Source of the DNA: Mammaliicoccus lentus
GTDB taxonomy: Bacteria; Bacillota; Bacilli; Staphylococcales; Staphylococcaceae
Length of the DNA stretch: 58,833 nucleotides
NCBI RefSeq assembly: GCF_002902755.1
Contig: NZ_PPRS01000011.1
Span: 1-58,833 of the forward strand
Reading direction: 5' to 3'
Below are positions 34,438 to 45,102 of the stretch, piece by piece. The translations under genes were made by a program, and so were the position numbers. The notes beneath the pieces are model-generated. The model made no database searches, was not told where the DNA came from, and saw only the letters and a list, made by a program, of their open reading frames with translations. Numbering within the stretch: position 1 is the first letter of the stretch; the number at the start of each line of letters is the position of its first letter.

Positions 34438-34456
34438 AATTAATAAATGGTCATAT
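34438..34456 (+). repeat. 19-bp direct repeat, copy 2
   Basis: Identical to copy 1 (start to start 97 bp). It sits between the predicted -10 and the ribosome-binding site AAGGAGG of the first membrane-protein gene, the position of an operator. Confidence 0.85.
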
Positions 34457-34476
34457 AAGTTTAAGGAGGTCACCTT

Positions 34477-35631
34477 ATGAAGGCTATAACAGTTGGATTG
34501 ATTCCTTCTCCAGATATGCCAAATAAATTAATTGATAAAGTAATCAATCAACTAGAGGAAACTTTCAAATCTAATATAGATTCAAACGTGGATTGGCACT
34601 TTGAACAGGAAGTAGCTCCTATGATTGGCACATCTGAGCATATGGATGAAACACTCGATTTAATAAAAGATAAAAAAGATCAAAACAATTGGGATTATGT
34701 TATTTGTGTCACTGATTTACCGAGTATTTCTGGTAAAAAAGCAGTCGTATGTGATATAAAAACAGACACACATTCAGCATTTCTTTCTTTACCAGCTCTT
34801 GGTGTAATTAATTTAAAGAAGAAATTGAAAAGCTTTCTAGCTTTTGTGCTTAATTACATGTATCGCAAAGAAGACGATGTTGATTTATTAAAAAATAAAG
34901 GATTTAAATTTGCCAAAATATCTAAAGTAACACCTAATGAGGACAATTCAACCCAAACTGTACGAATTATAATAGAATCTGCTGCTATAGGTTGGATTCA
35001 TATTATTGCTGGGATGACTTATGCTAATGAACCATGGTCAGCAATAGGTGATTTCAAAAAGATTATATCTGTTTCATTTGCGACAGGTACGTATGTGTCT
35101 ATTTTTTCAACGCCTTGGGATTTAAGTATTTCATATGATTATTGGCGTTTTATTTTATTAACGCTTTTATCTTTAATAGGGATGACTGCATGGTTAATTT
35201 ATTCTTATAAGCTTTGGGAGCATCCTTCTACAAAAACACAAAGGATTTATCGAAATGCTTATAATTTAACAACATTTATGACGGTAGGCTCGATTACTAT
35301 ATTTCACTACCTTTTACTTTTTGTGTTACTCGGAATAAGTGCGTTACTTTTCGTGCCACCTGAGTTATTTACATCATGGACTTCTTTAAATAGCATACAC
35401 CCAACTTTCATAGACTATGTTAATTTAATTTGGTTCATTACTTCACTAGGCTTTTTAGCAGGAGCTTTAGGTTCAACAGTTGAGAATGCTGAAAAAATTC
35501 GTCGCGTAACGTATTCTTACAGACAATACTATCGTTACGAATACATTTCTCAAAGTCAAAGTGAAGATGATAAAGAAAATGAAGAACAATATGAAGGTGA
35601 AAAACAATCGCATAGAAAGGAGGAGAAATAA
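34477..35631 (+). CDS. Uncharacterised membrane protein, first of a tandem paralogue pair
   Basis: A 384-residue protein. The first 170 residues form a soluble alpha/beta-looking domain (VGLIPSPDMPNKL, VICVTDLP at residues 75-82, AFLSLPALG at 101-109). Then about four membrane helices follow (roughly 195-213, 223-246, 264-295 and 311-334), with GMTYANEP (179-186) just before and a charged tail after. I do not know the family's function; similar proteins with a conserved TDLP and SLPALG core occur in Gram-positive bacteria. It is followed after one base by its paralogue. AAGGAGG precedes the ATG. Confidence 0.8.
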   Translation: MKAITVGLIPSPDMPNKLIDKVINQLEETFKSNIDSNVDWHFEQEVAPMIGTSEHMDETLDLIKDKKDQNNWDYVICVTDLPSISGKKAVVCDIKTDTHSAFLSLPALGVINLKKKLKSFLAFVLNYMYRKEDDVDLLKNKGFKFAKISKVTPNEDNSTQTVRIIIESAAIGWIHIIAGMTYANEPWSAIGDFKKIISVSFATGTYVSIFSTPWDLSISYDYWRFILLTLLSLIGMTAWLIYSYKLWEHPSTKTQRIYRNAYNLTTFMTVGSITIFHYLLLFVLLGISALLFVPPELFTSWTSLNSIHPTFIDYVNLIWFITSLGFLAGALGSTVENAEKIRRVTYSYRQYYRYEYISQSQSEDDKENEEQYEGEKQSHRKEEK

Positions 35632-35632
35632 G

Positions 35633-36865
35633 ATGACTAAAAATAAAATAGTCGTAGGTATAGTTGCAGCCCCTGGCCTCCCTGAAAATTTAGCTTATCA
35701 ACTTGAAAATGAACTACCTGAAACTTTATCTAAATATATAAATTCAGATGTTGAATGGAAAATTAGTTTAACAATCGATCCTTTAACGGGTTCAGCAGAA
35801 TCTGTTGAACGAATCTATGAAAAAACAAATGACTACAATCATTCTAATGAATGGGCTTATACGATATGTATAACCGATTTACCAGTCTTTCAAGAAAAAT
35901 ATGTTGTAGCTGTCGATATTAATAAAGACACTGGTACAAGTCTTATTTCTCTCCCTTCATACGGTTGGAGACCAATGAAAAAAAGAGCGAAACATACTAT
36001 CGTTGGCATTATTAAAGAAGTAAATGAGTACAAACATAAAAATAAAAATAAAGAATCAGAAACAAGCCATGAATTGATGAATAGCCAATTTCCTTTATCA
36101 TCTCTTAAACGTACATCACACTATATAGAAAATACTAAATCAGAACACGTTCAATATTTAGTATCCAATAAAACATTTGGGGCATTTAGATTAATAAGTG
36201 GTATGACTTTTGCGAACAACCCGCTCAATATGATGTCTAGTTTAAGTAGTGTTGTGGCAATAGCTTTTACAACTGGAGCATTCGGTATCGTTTTTACAAC
36301 AATGTGGAATTTAAGTTATGTTTATACAGAGTGGCGATTATTTTGTATGACGATTGTTGCAGTTTTAGGTATGATGATTTGGACAATTGTAGCACATCGT
36401 TTGTGGGAGCCTATTAAACAAAGTGAAGATCGTCGCATTACGAGATTGTATAATTTTACAACGGTTTCTACTTTAGCAATTTCATTGATTATTTATTATG
36501 TGACATTATTGATTTTATTCTTAGTAGCCGCCCTTGTGATTTTACCGCCTGATTATCTCGGTCAAACATTGAAGATGGGCAGATCAGCAGACTTCATAAC
36601 TTTCTTTAACCTTGCATGGTTCGCAGCATCAATTTCTACTGTTGCCGGAGCAATTGGCGCAGGCTTAAATAATGAAGAATTAATACTCGAAAGTACTTAT
36701 GGCTATAGACAAAAAATGCGTTACAAACGCATCAAAGAATTACGAGAAGAAAAAGAACAACAAGAAGCTGAAGTCGAAGAAGAAGACAAAGCAGAGCAAC
36801 AAGAAAAAAAACAAGACAATAAAGATCAAACAGTCTATAACACGGATAAAAATCAAGAGAAATAA
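35633..36865 (+). CDS. Uncharacterised membrane protein, second of a tandem paralogue pair
   Basis: A 410-residue paralogue of the preceding protein with the same plan: VVGIVAAPGLPENL at the start, ICITDLP, SLISLPSYGW, GMTFANNP, four hydrophobic helices (with WR, GMMIW and HRLWEP shared) and a long Lys/Glu/Gln-rich tail of about 60 residues that should be cytoplasmic and disordered or coiled. The ATG at 35633 has GGAGG six to seven bases upstream and lies one base after the first gene's stop, so the two are co-translated and may form a heteromeric complex. Function unknown. Confidence 0.8.
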   Translation: MTKNKIVVGIVAAPGLPENLAYQLENELPETLSKYINSDVEWKISLTIDPLTGSAESVERIYEKTNDYNHSNEWAYTICITDLPVFQEKYVVAVDINKDTGTSLISLPSYGWRPMKKRAKHTIVGIIKEVNEYKHKNKNKESETSHELMNSQFPLSSLKRTSHYIENTKSEHVQYLVSNKTFGAFRLISGMTFANNPLNMMSSLSSVVAIAFTTGAFGIVFTTMWNLSYVYTEWRLFCMTIVAVLGMMIWTIVAHRLWEPIKQSEDRRITRLYNFTTVSTLAISLIIYYVTLLILFLVAALVILPPDYLGQTLKMGRSADFITFFNLAWFAASISTVAGAIGAGLNNEELILESTYGYRQKMRYKRIKELREEKEQQEAEVEEEDKAEQQEKKQDNKDQTVYNTDKNQEK

Positions 36866-36937
36866 GACTACCCGTATCAGTACGGTCAGACAACCCTTAG
36901 ACTCCCTCCATGTAAATTCGTCTATAAATATTAAAAT

Positions 36938-36953
36938 TGTCTCACGTGAAACA
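36938..36953. promoter_or_regulatory. parS-like site (ParB/Spo0J binding)
   Basis: TGTCTCACGTGAAACA matches the conserved Firmicute parS sequence TGTTNCACGTGAAACA at 15 of 16 positions (the fourth base differs). It is intergenic, between the tandem membrane genes and the GDPD gene. Confidence 0.7.
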
Positions 36954-36961
36954 GAAATATT

Positions 36962-37018
36962 AAAAAAGCCTTAGCTTAAAACCTAATTACATTAGTAGGT
37001 TTATAGCTAAGGCTTTTT
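36962..37018. terminator. Bidirectional terminator between the membrane-protein pair and the GDPD gene
   Basis: Stem AAAAAGCCTTAGCT (36963-36976) with AGCTAAGGCTTTTT (37005-37018) and an inner stem AACCTAAT/ATTAGTAGGTT, flanked by A and T runs. Confidence 0.85.
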
Positions 37019-37766
37019 ATGAATTTGATAAATGAATTAATTTATCAGCGTTATCTGTGAAGATACCATCTATTCCCCAATTTGCGAGTTGATTCGCACG
37101 GGATGCTTTATTAACAGTCCAAACGTTAATTTCATATCCTGCTTCTTTAATCACACTTATTTTAGATTGCGTTAACTGAGATGAATCTTGAACATTAACA
37201 GTTTTAGAATGACAATAATCTAAAATTGTTCTCCAGTCTTCTCTGAAAGATGTTGTCCAGAATAAACAAGCTCGTTTATATTCCGGCATTATTTCATGCG
37301 ATAACTTGATTAATACAAAATTAAAACTTGAAATAAGAACTTCAAGATTAGAGTTTAACTGAGCTAACTTTTCCTTAACTTGTTTAACCATACTATTGGA
37401 AAGTGCAGTTCCATTTGGTCCAGTTACACCTTTTAATTCTACATTCAAATTCATATTATATTCATTTGCTATTTCAATCACATCGTCAAATGTTGGCAAA
37501 ACTTCATCTTTGAATTTCGAACTATACCAAGATCCGGCAGATGCAGATTTAATGTCACTATAATTATATTGAGTTATTTCCCCGGTCATATTTGTCGTAC
37601 GATCTAAATAATCATCATGAATAATAATTAATTGTTCATCTTTCGTAATGGCTACATCAAGTTCCAACCATTTTACATCCTCAATTTCGGATGCTGCTTT
37701 GAAAGATGCAATCGTATTTTCTGGAGCTTTACTAGGCAGCCCTCTATGTCCATAAACGGTAAGCAT
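37017..37766 (-). CDS. Glycerophosphodiester phosphodiesterase family protein
   Basis: A 249-residue GDPD TIM-barrel enzyme that splits glycerophosphodiesters into glycerol-3-phosphate and an alcohol. Catalytic motifs are complete: YGHRG and PENT near the N-terminus, WLELDVAITKD (Glu/Asp metal ligands) and IIHDDYLDRTT (His). LNVELKG carries a further metal-binding glutamate. No signal peptide, so it is cytoplasmic (UgpQ-like) rather than a secreted GlpQ. The ribosome-binding site is AAGGAGTG. It shares the divergent region with a Pho-box phosphatase but no Pho box faces it. Confidence 0.88.
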   Translation of the reverse strand: MLTVYGHRGLPSKAPENTIASFKAASEIEDVKWLELDVAITKDEQLIIIHDDYLDRTTNMTGEITQYNYSDIKSASAGSWYSSKFKDEVLPTFDDVIEIANEYNMNLNVELKGVTGPNGTALSNSMVKQVKEKLAQLNSNLEVLISSFNFVLIKLSHEIMPEYKRACLFWTTSFREDWRTILDYCHSKTVNVQDSSQLTQSKISVIKEAGYEINVWTVNKASRANQLANWGIDGIFTDNADKLIHLSNS

Positions 37767-37918
37767 ATCTTCACTCCTTAACTATATTGAAGGTTCTATT
37801 AATCTACTACCCTCTTTTTTTGTATTTTAGATATAAAGAACGTCCAACACAAGAAATATGAGTCTCTTGTAAAGGTCATTCTATTAGTTTATTAGCGGTT
37901 TAAAGCAAGTTATGTATT

Positions 37919-37957
37919 TTAACAACATCTTAATATTAATTTAACATCCCATTGCTA
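37919..37957 (+). promoter_or_regulatory. Pho box (PhoP binding site) of the metallophosphatase gene
   Basis: Four hexamers at an exact 11-base period: TTAACA (37919), TTAATA (37930), TTAACA (37941) and TTGCTA (37952). This is the spacing and sequence of PhoP boxes in Bacillus-type PhoPR regulation (TTAACA-like repeats). TATAAT follows at 37956-37961 and no good -35 is present, consistent with an activator-dependent promoter. Confidence 0.75.
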
Positions 37958-37994
37958 TAATTCGAAGTAATCATACATAGGAGGTTCTTAAAAG

Positions 37995-39797
37995 ATGAAA
38001 AGTGGAAATTTGTTAAAGTTTGTCACAGCAAGTACAGCAAGTGTTATGTTACTCTTACCTGGTTCACAATATGCAGATGCAAGTGGAGCGGGAAAAGCAC
38101 CTGAGCAAAACAGTTCCCAAGCCCAAAGTAATCAATCTATCAAGATTATGCAAGAAAAACCTCAAGTAGCGCCCGTGCCTACAAATAACAACCCAAATCG
38201 TATAATCGCTAATTTTAATGGTGATACAAGAACACAAATGGGTTTTAGTTGGTACACGACAAATAAGTTTAATGATGCAAAAGTATGGATATCAGAAACG
38301 GGAGATTTTAGTGACGCGCAAGTAGTTAATTCAAAGCCTAAAAAAGTAAATTCTAAATATGTCGAACGAGATAAAAACGGGAATTTCATTTTTGCTGATG
38401 TAGAGAAAGACGATGAAGGCGAAATTATTAAAGATAGTAATGGTAAAGAAAAAATTAATGGCTATTATACTGATGAGAATGCTAGCGGTGCGGAATGGAC
38501 TAGCGGTGATAAACACGGTAAGTCTGAATTAACTACCGTTCCAGAGTATACATATAAAGCTAAAGCTCAAAATTTAAAGCCGAATACAAAATACTATTAT
38601 AAAGTTGGTAGTGCGAGTGGTCCACAAAGTGAAGTTGGTCAATTCAAAACATCTGGTAACAGTGGTGATGAATTTAAATTCGTACAGTATACTGATACAC
38701 AAAATGCTTACTGGAATGAACATGTAAGAAACGAAGCTCAATTCGGTGCTGATACAATTCAACAAGCAATTCAAACAGCAGGAGATCCAAATTTTGCATT
38801 ACACACAGGTGATTTTGTTGAAACTGCTGAAGTTGAAGATGAATGGGTAGATTTATACGAGCGCTCAAGACCTTCATTTTTATCTGTTCCAGTCGCTTCT
38901 GCTCCAGGAAACCACGATGAATATGCTTTAAGTGAAGACGATGACAAATTATTAGGTCAATTTAACAAACACATGAACGTGCCAAAAGAAAATAATGCAG
39001 TAAATGGTGGTTCTTATTACTCATTTGATTACAACGGTGCACACATGGTTGTAGCAAATACAAATGACAACAAAAAATCTAAAGATAATCCTGATGAAAA
39101 AGCAATCGGCAAAGAACAAATGGATTGGATTAAAAAAGATATTAAGCAAGCAAAACAAAACGGTGCAAAATGGATTATTTTAAACCTGCATAAACCGATG
39201 TATTCAAAATCTTATCATGCACTATCCGATGAAGATGTTAATAAAATTAGAAATGAACTGACAAAAGAGATTGATGAATTAGATGTGGATTTAGTGTTAC
39301 AAGGTCACGATCATGTTTTATCACGAACTAAACCATTGGAGCATACTTCTACTAAAAATAGCTTTGTAAACGCAAAACCTGAAGATGCACCACAAGTTTT
39401 AGGAAAAGACCATGTAGAATATTATGATAATCCAAATGGTTCAGTCTATGTGTTGCCAAACACAGGTGGTACAAAAGCTTATGATGCTATTTATGATCGT
39501 TCATTAGAACACATCAAAAAAGTACGTCCTGAATTAGGAGATTTAACACAACAACAATTAGATCATTACAACAGCTTGTTCGCACTTGGCAATCAACCAC
39601 ATAAATCTAAAGCTTTTGATACTAGTCATGAAAATAATCGCGATTCATCCGAGCAAAACTTCTCAGTTTACGAAGTATCAGGAAACAAACTTAAAGTGAA
39701 AATTTATCAACTATACGGAGATATTAGCAAAGGAGAACAACGTGAAGTAAAATTAGTCGACGAATTTGGTATTTTGAAAAATAAGCAAAATAAATAG
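37995..39797 (+). CDS. Secreted metallophosphatase with purple-acid-phosphatase-like fold
   Basis: A 600-residue secreted enzyme. A signal peptide (residues 1-29, ending near ADAS) and a low-complexity Gln/Ser linker are followed by a fibronectin-like N-terminal domain (about 65-215, PNTKYYYKVGS) and a calcineurin-like phosphoesterase domain. Metal motifs in order: VQYTDTQ, HTGDFVE, APGNHDE, LNLHKP and LQGHDHV. Domain order is that of purple acid phosphatases. The Pho box upstream indicates induction on phosphate starvation to recover phosphate outside the cell. AGGAGG precedes the ATG. There is no LPxTG sorting motif. Confidence 0.88.
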   Translation: MKSGNLLKFVTASTASVMLLLPGSQYADASGAGKAPEQNSSQAQSNQSIKIMQEKPQVAPVPTNNNPNRIIANFNGDTRTQMGFSWYTTNKFNDAKVWISETGDFSDAQVVNSKPKKVNSKYVERDKNGNFIFADVEKDDEGEIIKDSNGKEKINGYYTDENASGAEWTSGDKHGKSELTTVPEYTYKAKAQNLKPNTKYYYKVGSASGPQSEVGQFKTSGNSGDEFKFVQYTDTQNAYWNEHVRNEAQFGADTIQQAIQTAGDPNFALHTGDFVETAEVEDEWVDLYERSRPSFLSVPVASAPGNHDEYALSEDDDKLLGQFNKHMNVPKENNAVNGGSYYSFDYNGAHMVVANTNDNKKSKDNPDEKAIGKEQMDWIKKDIKQAKQNGAKWIILNLHKPMYSKSYHALSDEDVNKIRNELTKEIDELDVDLVLQGHDHVLSRTKPLEHTSTKNSFVNAKPEDAPQVLGKDHVEYYDNPNGSVYVLPNTGGTKAYDAIYDRSLEHIKKVRPELGDLTQQQLDHYNSLFALGNQPHKSKAFDTSHENNRDSSEQNFSVYEVSGNKLKVKIYQLYGDISKGEQREVKLVDEFGILKNKQNK

Positions 39798-39810
39798 TTA
39801 TGAATGAATT

Positions 39811-39862
39811 GGGAGTGGGACAGAAATCTTATTTTGATAAAAAGATTTCGTAGTCCCACCCC
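39811..39862 (+). terminator. Terminator after the metallophosphatase gene
   Basis: Stem GTGGGACAGAAATCTT with AAGATTTCGTAGTCCCAC. This is a hairpin type very common in staphylococcal intergenic regions. It separates the phosphatase from the next lipoprotein gene. Confidence 0.75.
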
Positions 39863-39885
39863 CTTATACATAAAGGAGTTTATTT

Positions 39886-40536
39886 ATGAAAGCAATATTC
39901 AAATACATTTTTCTTACAATTAGCATCGTCGTTTTTACCGTCGGTTGTAGTAGCCAAAGCCAATCTCAACAACACGTTAAATCAGCACATACAACTCAAG
40001 CCCAAAAAACAGATATTAATTCATCAGATAAGAAAAAAATTAAAAAATCTATCATGAAATCATTAGATAAATATGCTCAAGAACAATCTTTAGCAATCTC
40101 TAATCGTTATTTGAGCTTCGGTGATTATGCTACTGGTGATGCATATACACTTACAGATGATGGTGAAATTCAAGTTAGTGATAAAGGCAAACCAGGCAAA
40201 AAAGCATTTGATATACACAATGTTGTTGGGGCTGTCTCATATCATTCAAGTAATGGCACAACTGGGTTTGATAAAGCAGCAGAAAATTTATCTAATATTG
40301 AAGGCTATCAAAATGTAGCAAATATGAATAAGCCTATTACAAAATATTTGTTTGCTGATAATGGTAAAGTTTATGCACACACATTTAATTCAGAAGATGA
40401 CATTACTCTTTCAACAGGGTTCGCAGCAAAAGATCATAATGACAAAGATCCAAACTTAAAACCTAACTTCATTTTCAAAGAAGTAAAAAATGAGACCTTA
40501 ACAGAAGGTTGGAAAAAAATTCTAAATAATAAATGA
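39886..40536 (+). CDS. Putative lipoprotein of unknown function
   Basis: A 216-residue exported protein with a signal peptide ending in lipobox TVGC (Cys21), a Ser/Gln-rich linker, then a folded domain from about residue 45 (NRYLSFGDYATGDAYTLTDDG, GAVSYHSSNGTTGFDKAAENL, KYLFADNGKVYAH). I recognise it only as a type of staphylococcal surface lipoprotein without known function. AAAGGAG is well placed before the ATG. The gene has its own terminator and sits after the phosphatase terminator, so co-regulation with phosphate is not implied. Confidence 0.75.
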   Translation: MKAIFKYIFLTISIVVFTVGCSSQSQSQQHVKSAHTTQAQKTDINSSDKKKIKKSIMKSLDKYAQEQSLAISNRYLSFGDYATGDAYTLTDDGEIQVSDKGKPGKKAFDIHNVVGAVSYHSSNGTTGFDKAAENLSNIEGYQNVANMNKPITKYLFADNGKVYAHTFNSEDDITLSTGFAAKDHNDKDPNLKPNFIFKEVKNETLTEGWKKILNNK

Positions 40537-40571
40537 TATTAAAAGGAATTTTTACACTTTATCACTCATAT

Positions 40572-40616
40572 AAAAAGCTTATCTTTTGGTCGTAACCAAT
40601 AAGATAAGCTTTTTAC
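40572..40616. terminator. Bidirectional terminator between the lipoprotein gene and lacG
   Basis: Stem AAAAAGCTTATCTT with AAGATAAGCTTTTT across a 15-base loop, between convergent genes. Confidence 0.87.
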
Positions 40617-40620
40617 TGTT

Positions 40621-42042
<1,422 letters not shown>

Positions 42043-43773
42043 CTAATTATTGAATTGATTTTTTACAAACTCTAATGCGCCTTTACCATCACGCGTTAAT
42101 TTAATGTATTCTGCACCTTCTGTTTTTGCTAATTTAAGACCTAATCTATCAACGTCCTGTTTAATATCTTCGTAGTTTGAAGCTACTTGTGGTGCAAGAA
42201 CGATTAAATCATAGTCTTTCATAATGTCCATATGAGCACCATAACTTCCAGCTGCTGCCGTAACGTGTGCTCCAAATTCTTTAGCTGCTTTGTTTAAAGC
42301 GTTAGCAAGTAATCCACTCGTACCGCCACCTGCGCATAATACTAATACGTTTTTGGCTTCATCGTTGCTTAAGTCATTATTACTTTGTTCTTCATCATAT
42401 TCTTGAGTTTCATTATTATTAGAACTACTTATAATACTATCAGCTTTACTTGTATCAAAATTTTCCTTAACTTTATCTTGTAGATGCTCAGATTGATTGA
42501 GTCCAGAAATTTCTTCTTCAACAATTTGTCTATCGTACACTCTAAGGAATGGGTAATAAATAATAATATCTACTATCACTAAAGTAATCGCTAAAATAAA
42601 GGACCATACTCCCAATCCTGTTCCCATCACAATTCCGAGAGGCGCTGGCGTTGTCCATGGAAGGTTAACACTAAAACTATGCATACCAACTAAATCAACA
42701 AATATTTTAAAAATCCATACGTTTGCAATTGGCGCTAATATGAATGGTATGAAGAACACAGGGTTCAACACTAATGGCGCACCAAAGAGAATAGGCTCAT
42801 TCACTCCAAAGAATGTAGGTACTACAGATGCTCTTCCAATCGCTTTATTACGCTTAGATTTAGCTAGCCACATAAACATGAATGGCACGACTAAAGTAGC
42901 ACCTGTTCCACCCATAGTTGCAATAAACATTTGTGTTCCAGAAGTTATGATTTTGTCTGCATGAGCACCGGAACTTAATAATTGATAGTTCGTTTCAATA
43001 TTAGCATAAGTTATAGCAGCTATTGCCGGTTCCACTATTGAAGGACCATGAATTCCAACGAACCAAAATAATGCAAAAGCTCCAAATATAATAGTAATAC
43101 CGACATAGCCGTCTGCTGCCGTAAATAATGGTGCGAAGAACTTGATGATAGCGTGAGCAACATTTGATCCTAATGCTGCTCTACTTAGTAAATCAAAACC
43201 ATATAACACTAAAATAACTAAAGCGAATGGGATAATATCTTTAAATACTTGTGAAATATTTGGTGGAACTTCTTCGGGCATTTTTATCGTGACGTTTTTC
43301 TTAACACAAATGTTATATATTATAACTGTAACGAATGCAGATAAAAATGCTGTTAATAAACCTTTAGTACCTAGAAATTCACTCGCAAATCCGCCCTCTT
43401 TTATCGAATCAGAAGCTAAAAATAAAAAGCCACAAATCGATGCTAACATAGTAGATATAAAGTTAATTTGCTTTGTATTTTCTAATCTTCGGTTATACGA
43501 ATCGGTTAAAGATTTAGCAGTAGTACCCGCAACTAACAATGCTACAATACCCATCGTGTATTGATAAGGCTTCATAAGTGCCGCTTCAATACTCTTGCTC
43601 CATGTAAAACCAAATACGTTTGGTACATAAGCTATTAATAAGAAAATACTTGAAAATAAAATTACAGGCATTGCTGAAATAAAACCATCACGGATAGCTC
43701 TTAAATAAATATTTCGAGAAATTTTTTCAAAAAGTGGCTTAGCTTTTTCAATTTGTGCGATAAGTGCTTCCAT
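42043..43773 (-). CDS. lacE: Lactose PTS transporter, EIICB component
   Basis: A 576-residue protein with an N-terminal IIC membrane domain of about ten helices ([22 protein letters not shown] is the lactose/cellobiose-family signature) and a C-terminal IIB domain. The phosphorylated cysteine is in [18 protein letters not shown] near residue 480. A flexible, acidic Asn/Ser-rich linker joins the two. It imports lactose as lactose-6-phosphate using phosphate from LacF. It lies between lacF and lacG, with five bases to lacF. Confidence 0.96.
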   Translation of the reverse strand: MEALIAQIEKAKPLFEKISRNIYLRAIRDGFISAMPVILFSSIFLLIAYVPNVFGFTWSKSIEAALMKPYQYTMGIVALLVAGTTAKSLTDSYNRRLENTKQINFISTMLASICGFLFLASDSIKEGGFASEFLGTKGLLTAFLSAFVTVIIYNICVKKNVTIKMPEEVPPNISQVFKDIIPFALVILVLYGFDLLSRAALGSNVAHAIIKFFAPLFTAADGYVGITIIFGAFALFWFVGIHGPSIVEPAIAAITYANIETNYQLLSSGAHADKIITSGTQMFIATMGGTGATLVVPFMFMWLAKSKRNKAIGRASVVPTFFGVNEPILFGAPLVLNPVFFIPFILAPIANVWIFKIFVDLVGMHSFSVNLPWTTPAPLGIVMGTGLGVWSFILAITLVIVDIIIYYPFLRVYDRQIVEEEISGLNQSEHLQDKVKENFDTSKADSIISSSNNNETQEYDEEQSNNDLSNDEAKNVLVLCAGGGTSGLLANALNKAAKEFGAHVTAAAGSYGAHMDIMKDYDLIVLAPQVASNYEDIKQDVDRLGLKLAKTEGAEYIKLTRDGKGALEFVKNQFNN

Positions 43774-43778
43774 AATTA

Positions 43779-44093
43779 TCAGCTCCCTCTTTTATATAGT
43801 TCAACGATATGCTTCATCATGTCTTTCAGAAGCAGAGTAGTCATAAGGTGGTCTTGACCATGCATCATCGTTACACTATATGCAATGTCTTCGCCAGATG
43901 CTTCTTTAGCTAGCAAATCAGTTTGTGCATTATGAGCACTTACAATACATTGATTAGCTCCTTCTATTAATTGTTCTGCTTCATTGAAATCCCCTTGTTG
44001 TGCAGCGTTTAATGCTTCTAGTAATTTTGATCTAGCGTCTCCTGCATAAGCGACTATTTCAAAACCTAACATTGTTGTTTCTTCACGATTCAT
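43779..44093 (-). CDS. lacF: Lactose PTS transporter, EIIA component
   Basis: A 104-residue helical IIA-lactose protein, a trimer in the family. The phosphorylated histidine is His78 in [12 protein letters not shown], with Asp81 as a metal-coordinating residue. It takes phosphate from HPr and passes it to the IIB cysteine of LacE. The ATG at 44093 has AAAGGAG upstream; three codons before it are not needed. It follows lacD by 24 bases. Confidence 0.95.
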   Translation of the reverse strand: MNREETTMLGFEIVAYAGDARSKLLEALNAAQQGDFNEAEQLIEGANQCIVSAHNAQTDLLAKEASGEDIAYSVTMMHGQDHLMTTLLLKDMMKHIVELYKRGS

Positions 44094-44117
44094 GGTTAAC
44101 ACTCCTTTAATTCGTTC

Positions 44118-45098
44118 TTATAATTTCTCCTTAACTGAAACAGCTGTTTGTTTAATCACATTATTCAATGCATTAATATTATTAAAGCCTTCTGTTTGCA
44201 ACCATTTTCTAGCCGCTTCTTCCCCTTTTTCTATGTAAATAGGTACGACTCCTGCCCAAGTTGCTCGTCCACAAAGTACACCATTGAATTTAGCACCTGA
44301 TGCTTGTGCAAATTTCAATGTTTCTTGGAATAATTTTGCAGATACACCTGCACTTAAGTAAATGTATGGAAGGTGTGTGGCATCCTCTTGCTCTCTGAAA
44401 TATTGCATAGCTTCTTCTTTCGTATATACAATTTCACTTTCTCCAAATCCTTCAACGTAATTCATGTTTACAGGAACTTCTACTTTTAATACATCCACAT
44501 TAAATCTCTCTTCTGAGAATACTTTCATAGTGCCATTAACCTTTCTAGGTTTAACTTTAGCGAATTCAACACTTCCGTTATCAGGAATATTATCGTCATA
44601 AGTTAATACTTCTAAGAAAAATGGAATATTTTCAGCTACACACTCAGAACCAATCCTTTCTATATATGCCTTTTTCTTAATATTGATACTTTCAGAATCA
44701 TCAATGTCATAATATAGAAGGAATTTAACAGCATCTGCACCTTGCTCTTTAATCCTTTTAACTGACCAATCTTCTAAACAATCTGGCAATCGCCCTTTAG
44801 TGTTCACATCATAGCCTGTTTTTTCATAAGCTAATAATAATCCTGATTCACTATTACGTACTTTAGAAGCTGGTAAACCATATTCTGGATCTAGCAATAT
44901 TGAAGAAGCATATTCTGTTAAAGCTTCAGAAACTAATGTCTTTAAATTTTCTATTTGCTCTAAAGTTGGTTCTGTATCTTGATACTTAGCCATCATACGT
45001 TTTAAAGCGCCTCGTTGATCGAACGCTAAAGCTGATATGATACCTTTCTCATCGCTTAAACGCCTTAATTGTTCAAATTTATAATCTATTTTATTCAT
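44118..45098 (-). CDS. lacD: Tagatose-1,6-diphosphate aldolase
   Basis: A 326-residue class I aldolase that cleaves tagatose-1,6-bisphosphate to dihydroxyacetone phosphate and glyceraldehyde-3-phosphate. Recognisable blocks are [23 protein letters not shown] (with the region of the Schiff-base lysine), [17 protein letters not shown] and [11 protein letters not shown]. The start at 45098 follows GAGGTG; it is four bases after lacC. Length is that of the S. aureus enzyme. Confidence 0.96.
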   Translation of the reverse strand: MNKIDYKFEQLRRLSDEKGIISALAFDQRGALKRMMAKYQDTEPTLEQIENLKTLVSEALTEYASSILLDPEYGLPASKVRNSESGLLLAYEKTGYDVNTKGRLPDCLEDWSVKRIKEQGADAVKFLLYYDIDDSESINIKKKAYIERIGSECVAENIPFFLEVLTYDDNIPDNGSVEFAKVKPRKVNGTMKVFSEERFNVDVLKVEVPVNMNYVEGFGESEIVYTKEEAMQYFREQEDATHLPYIYLSAGVSAKLFQETLKFAQASGAKFNGVLCGRATWAGVVPIYIEKGEEAARKWLQTEGFNNINALNNVIKQTAVSVKEKL

Positions 45099-45102
45099 TT
45101 GT

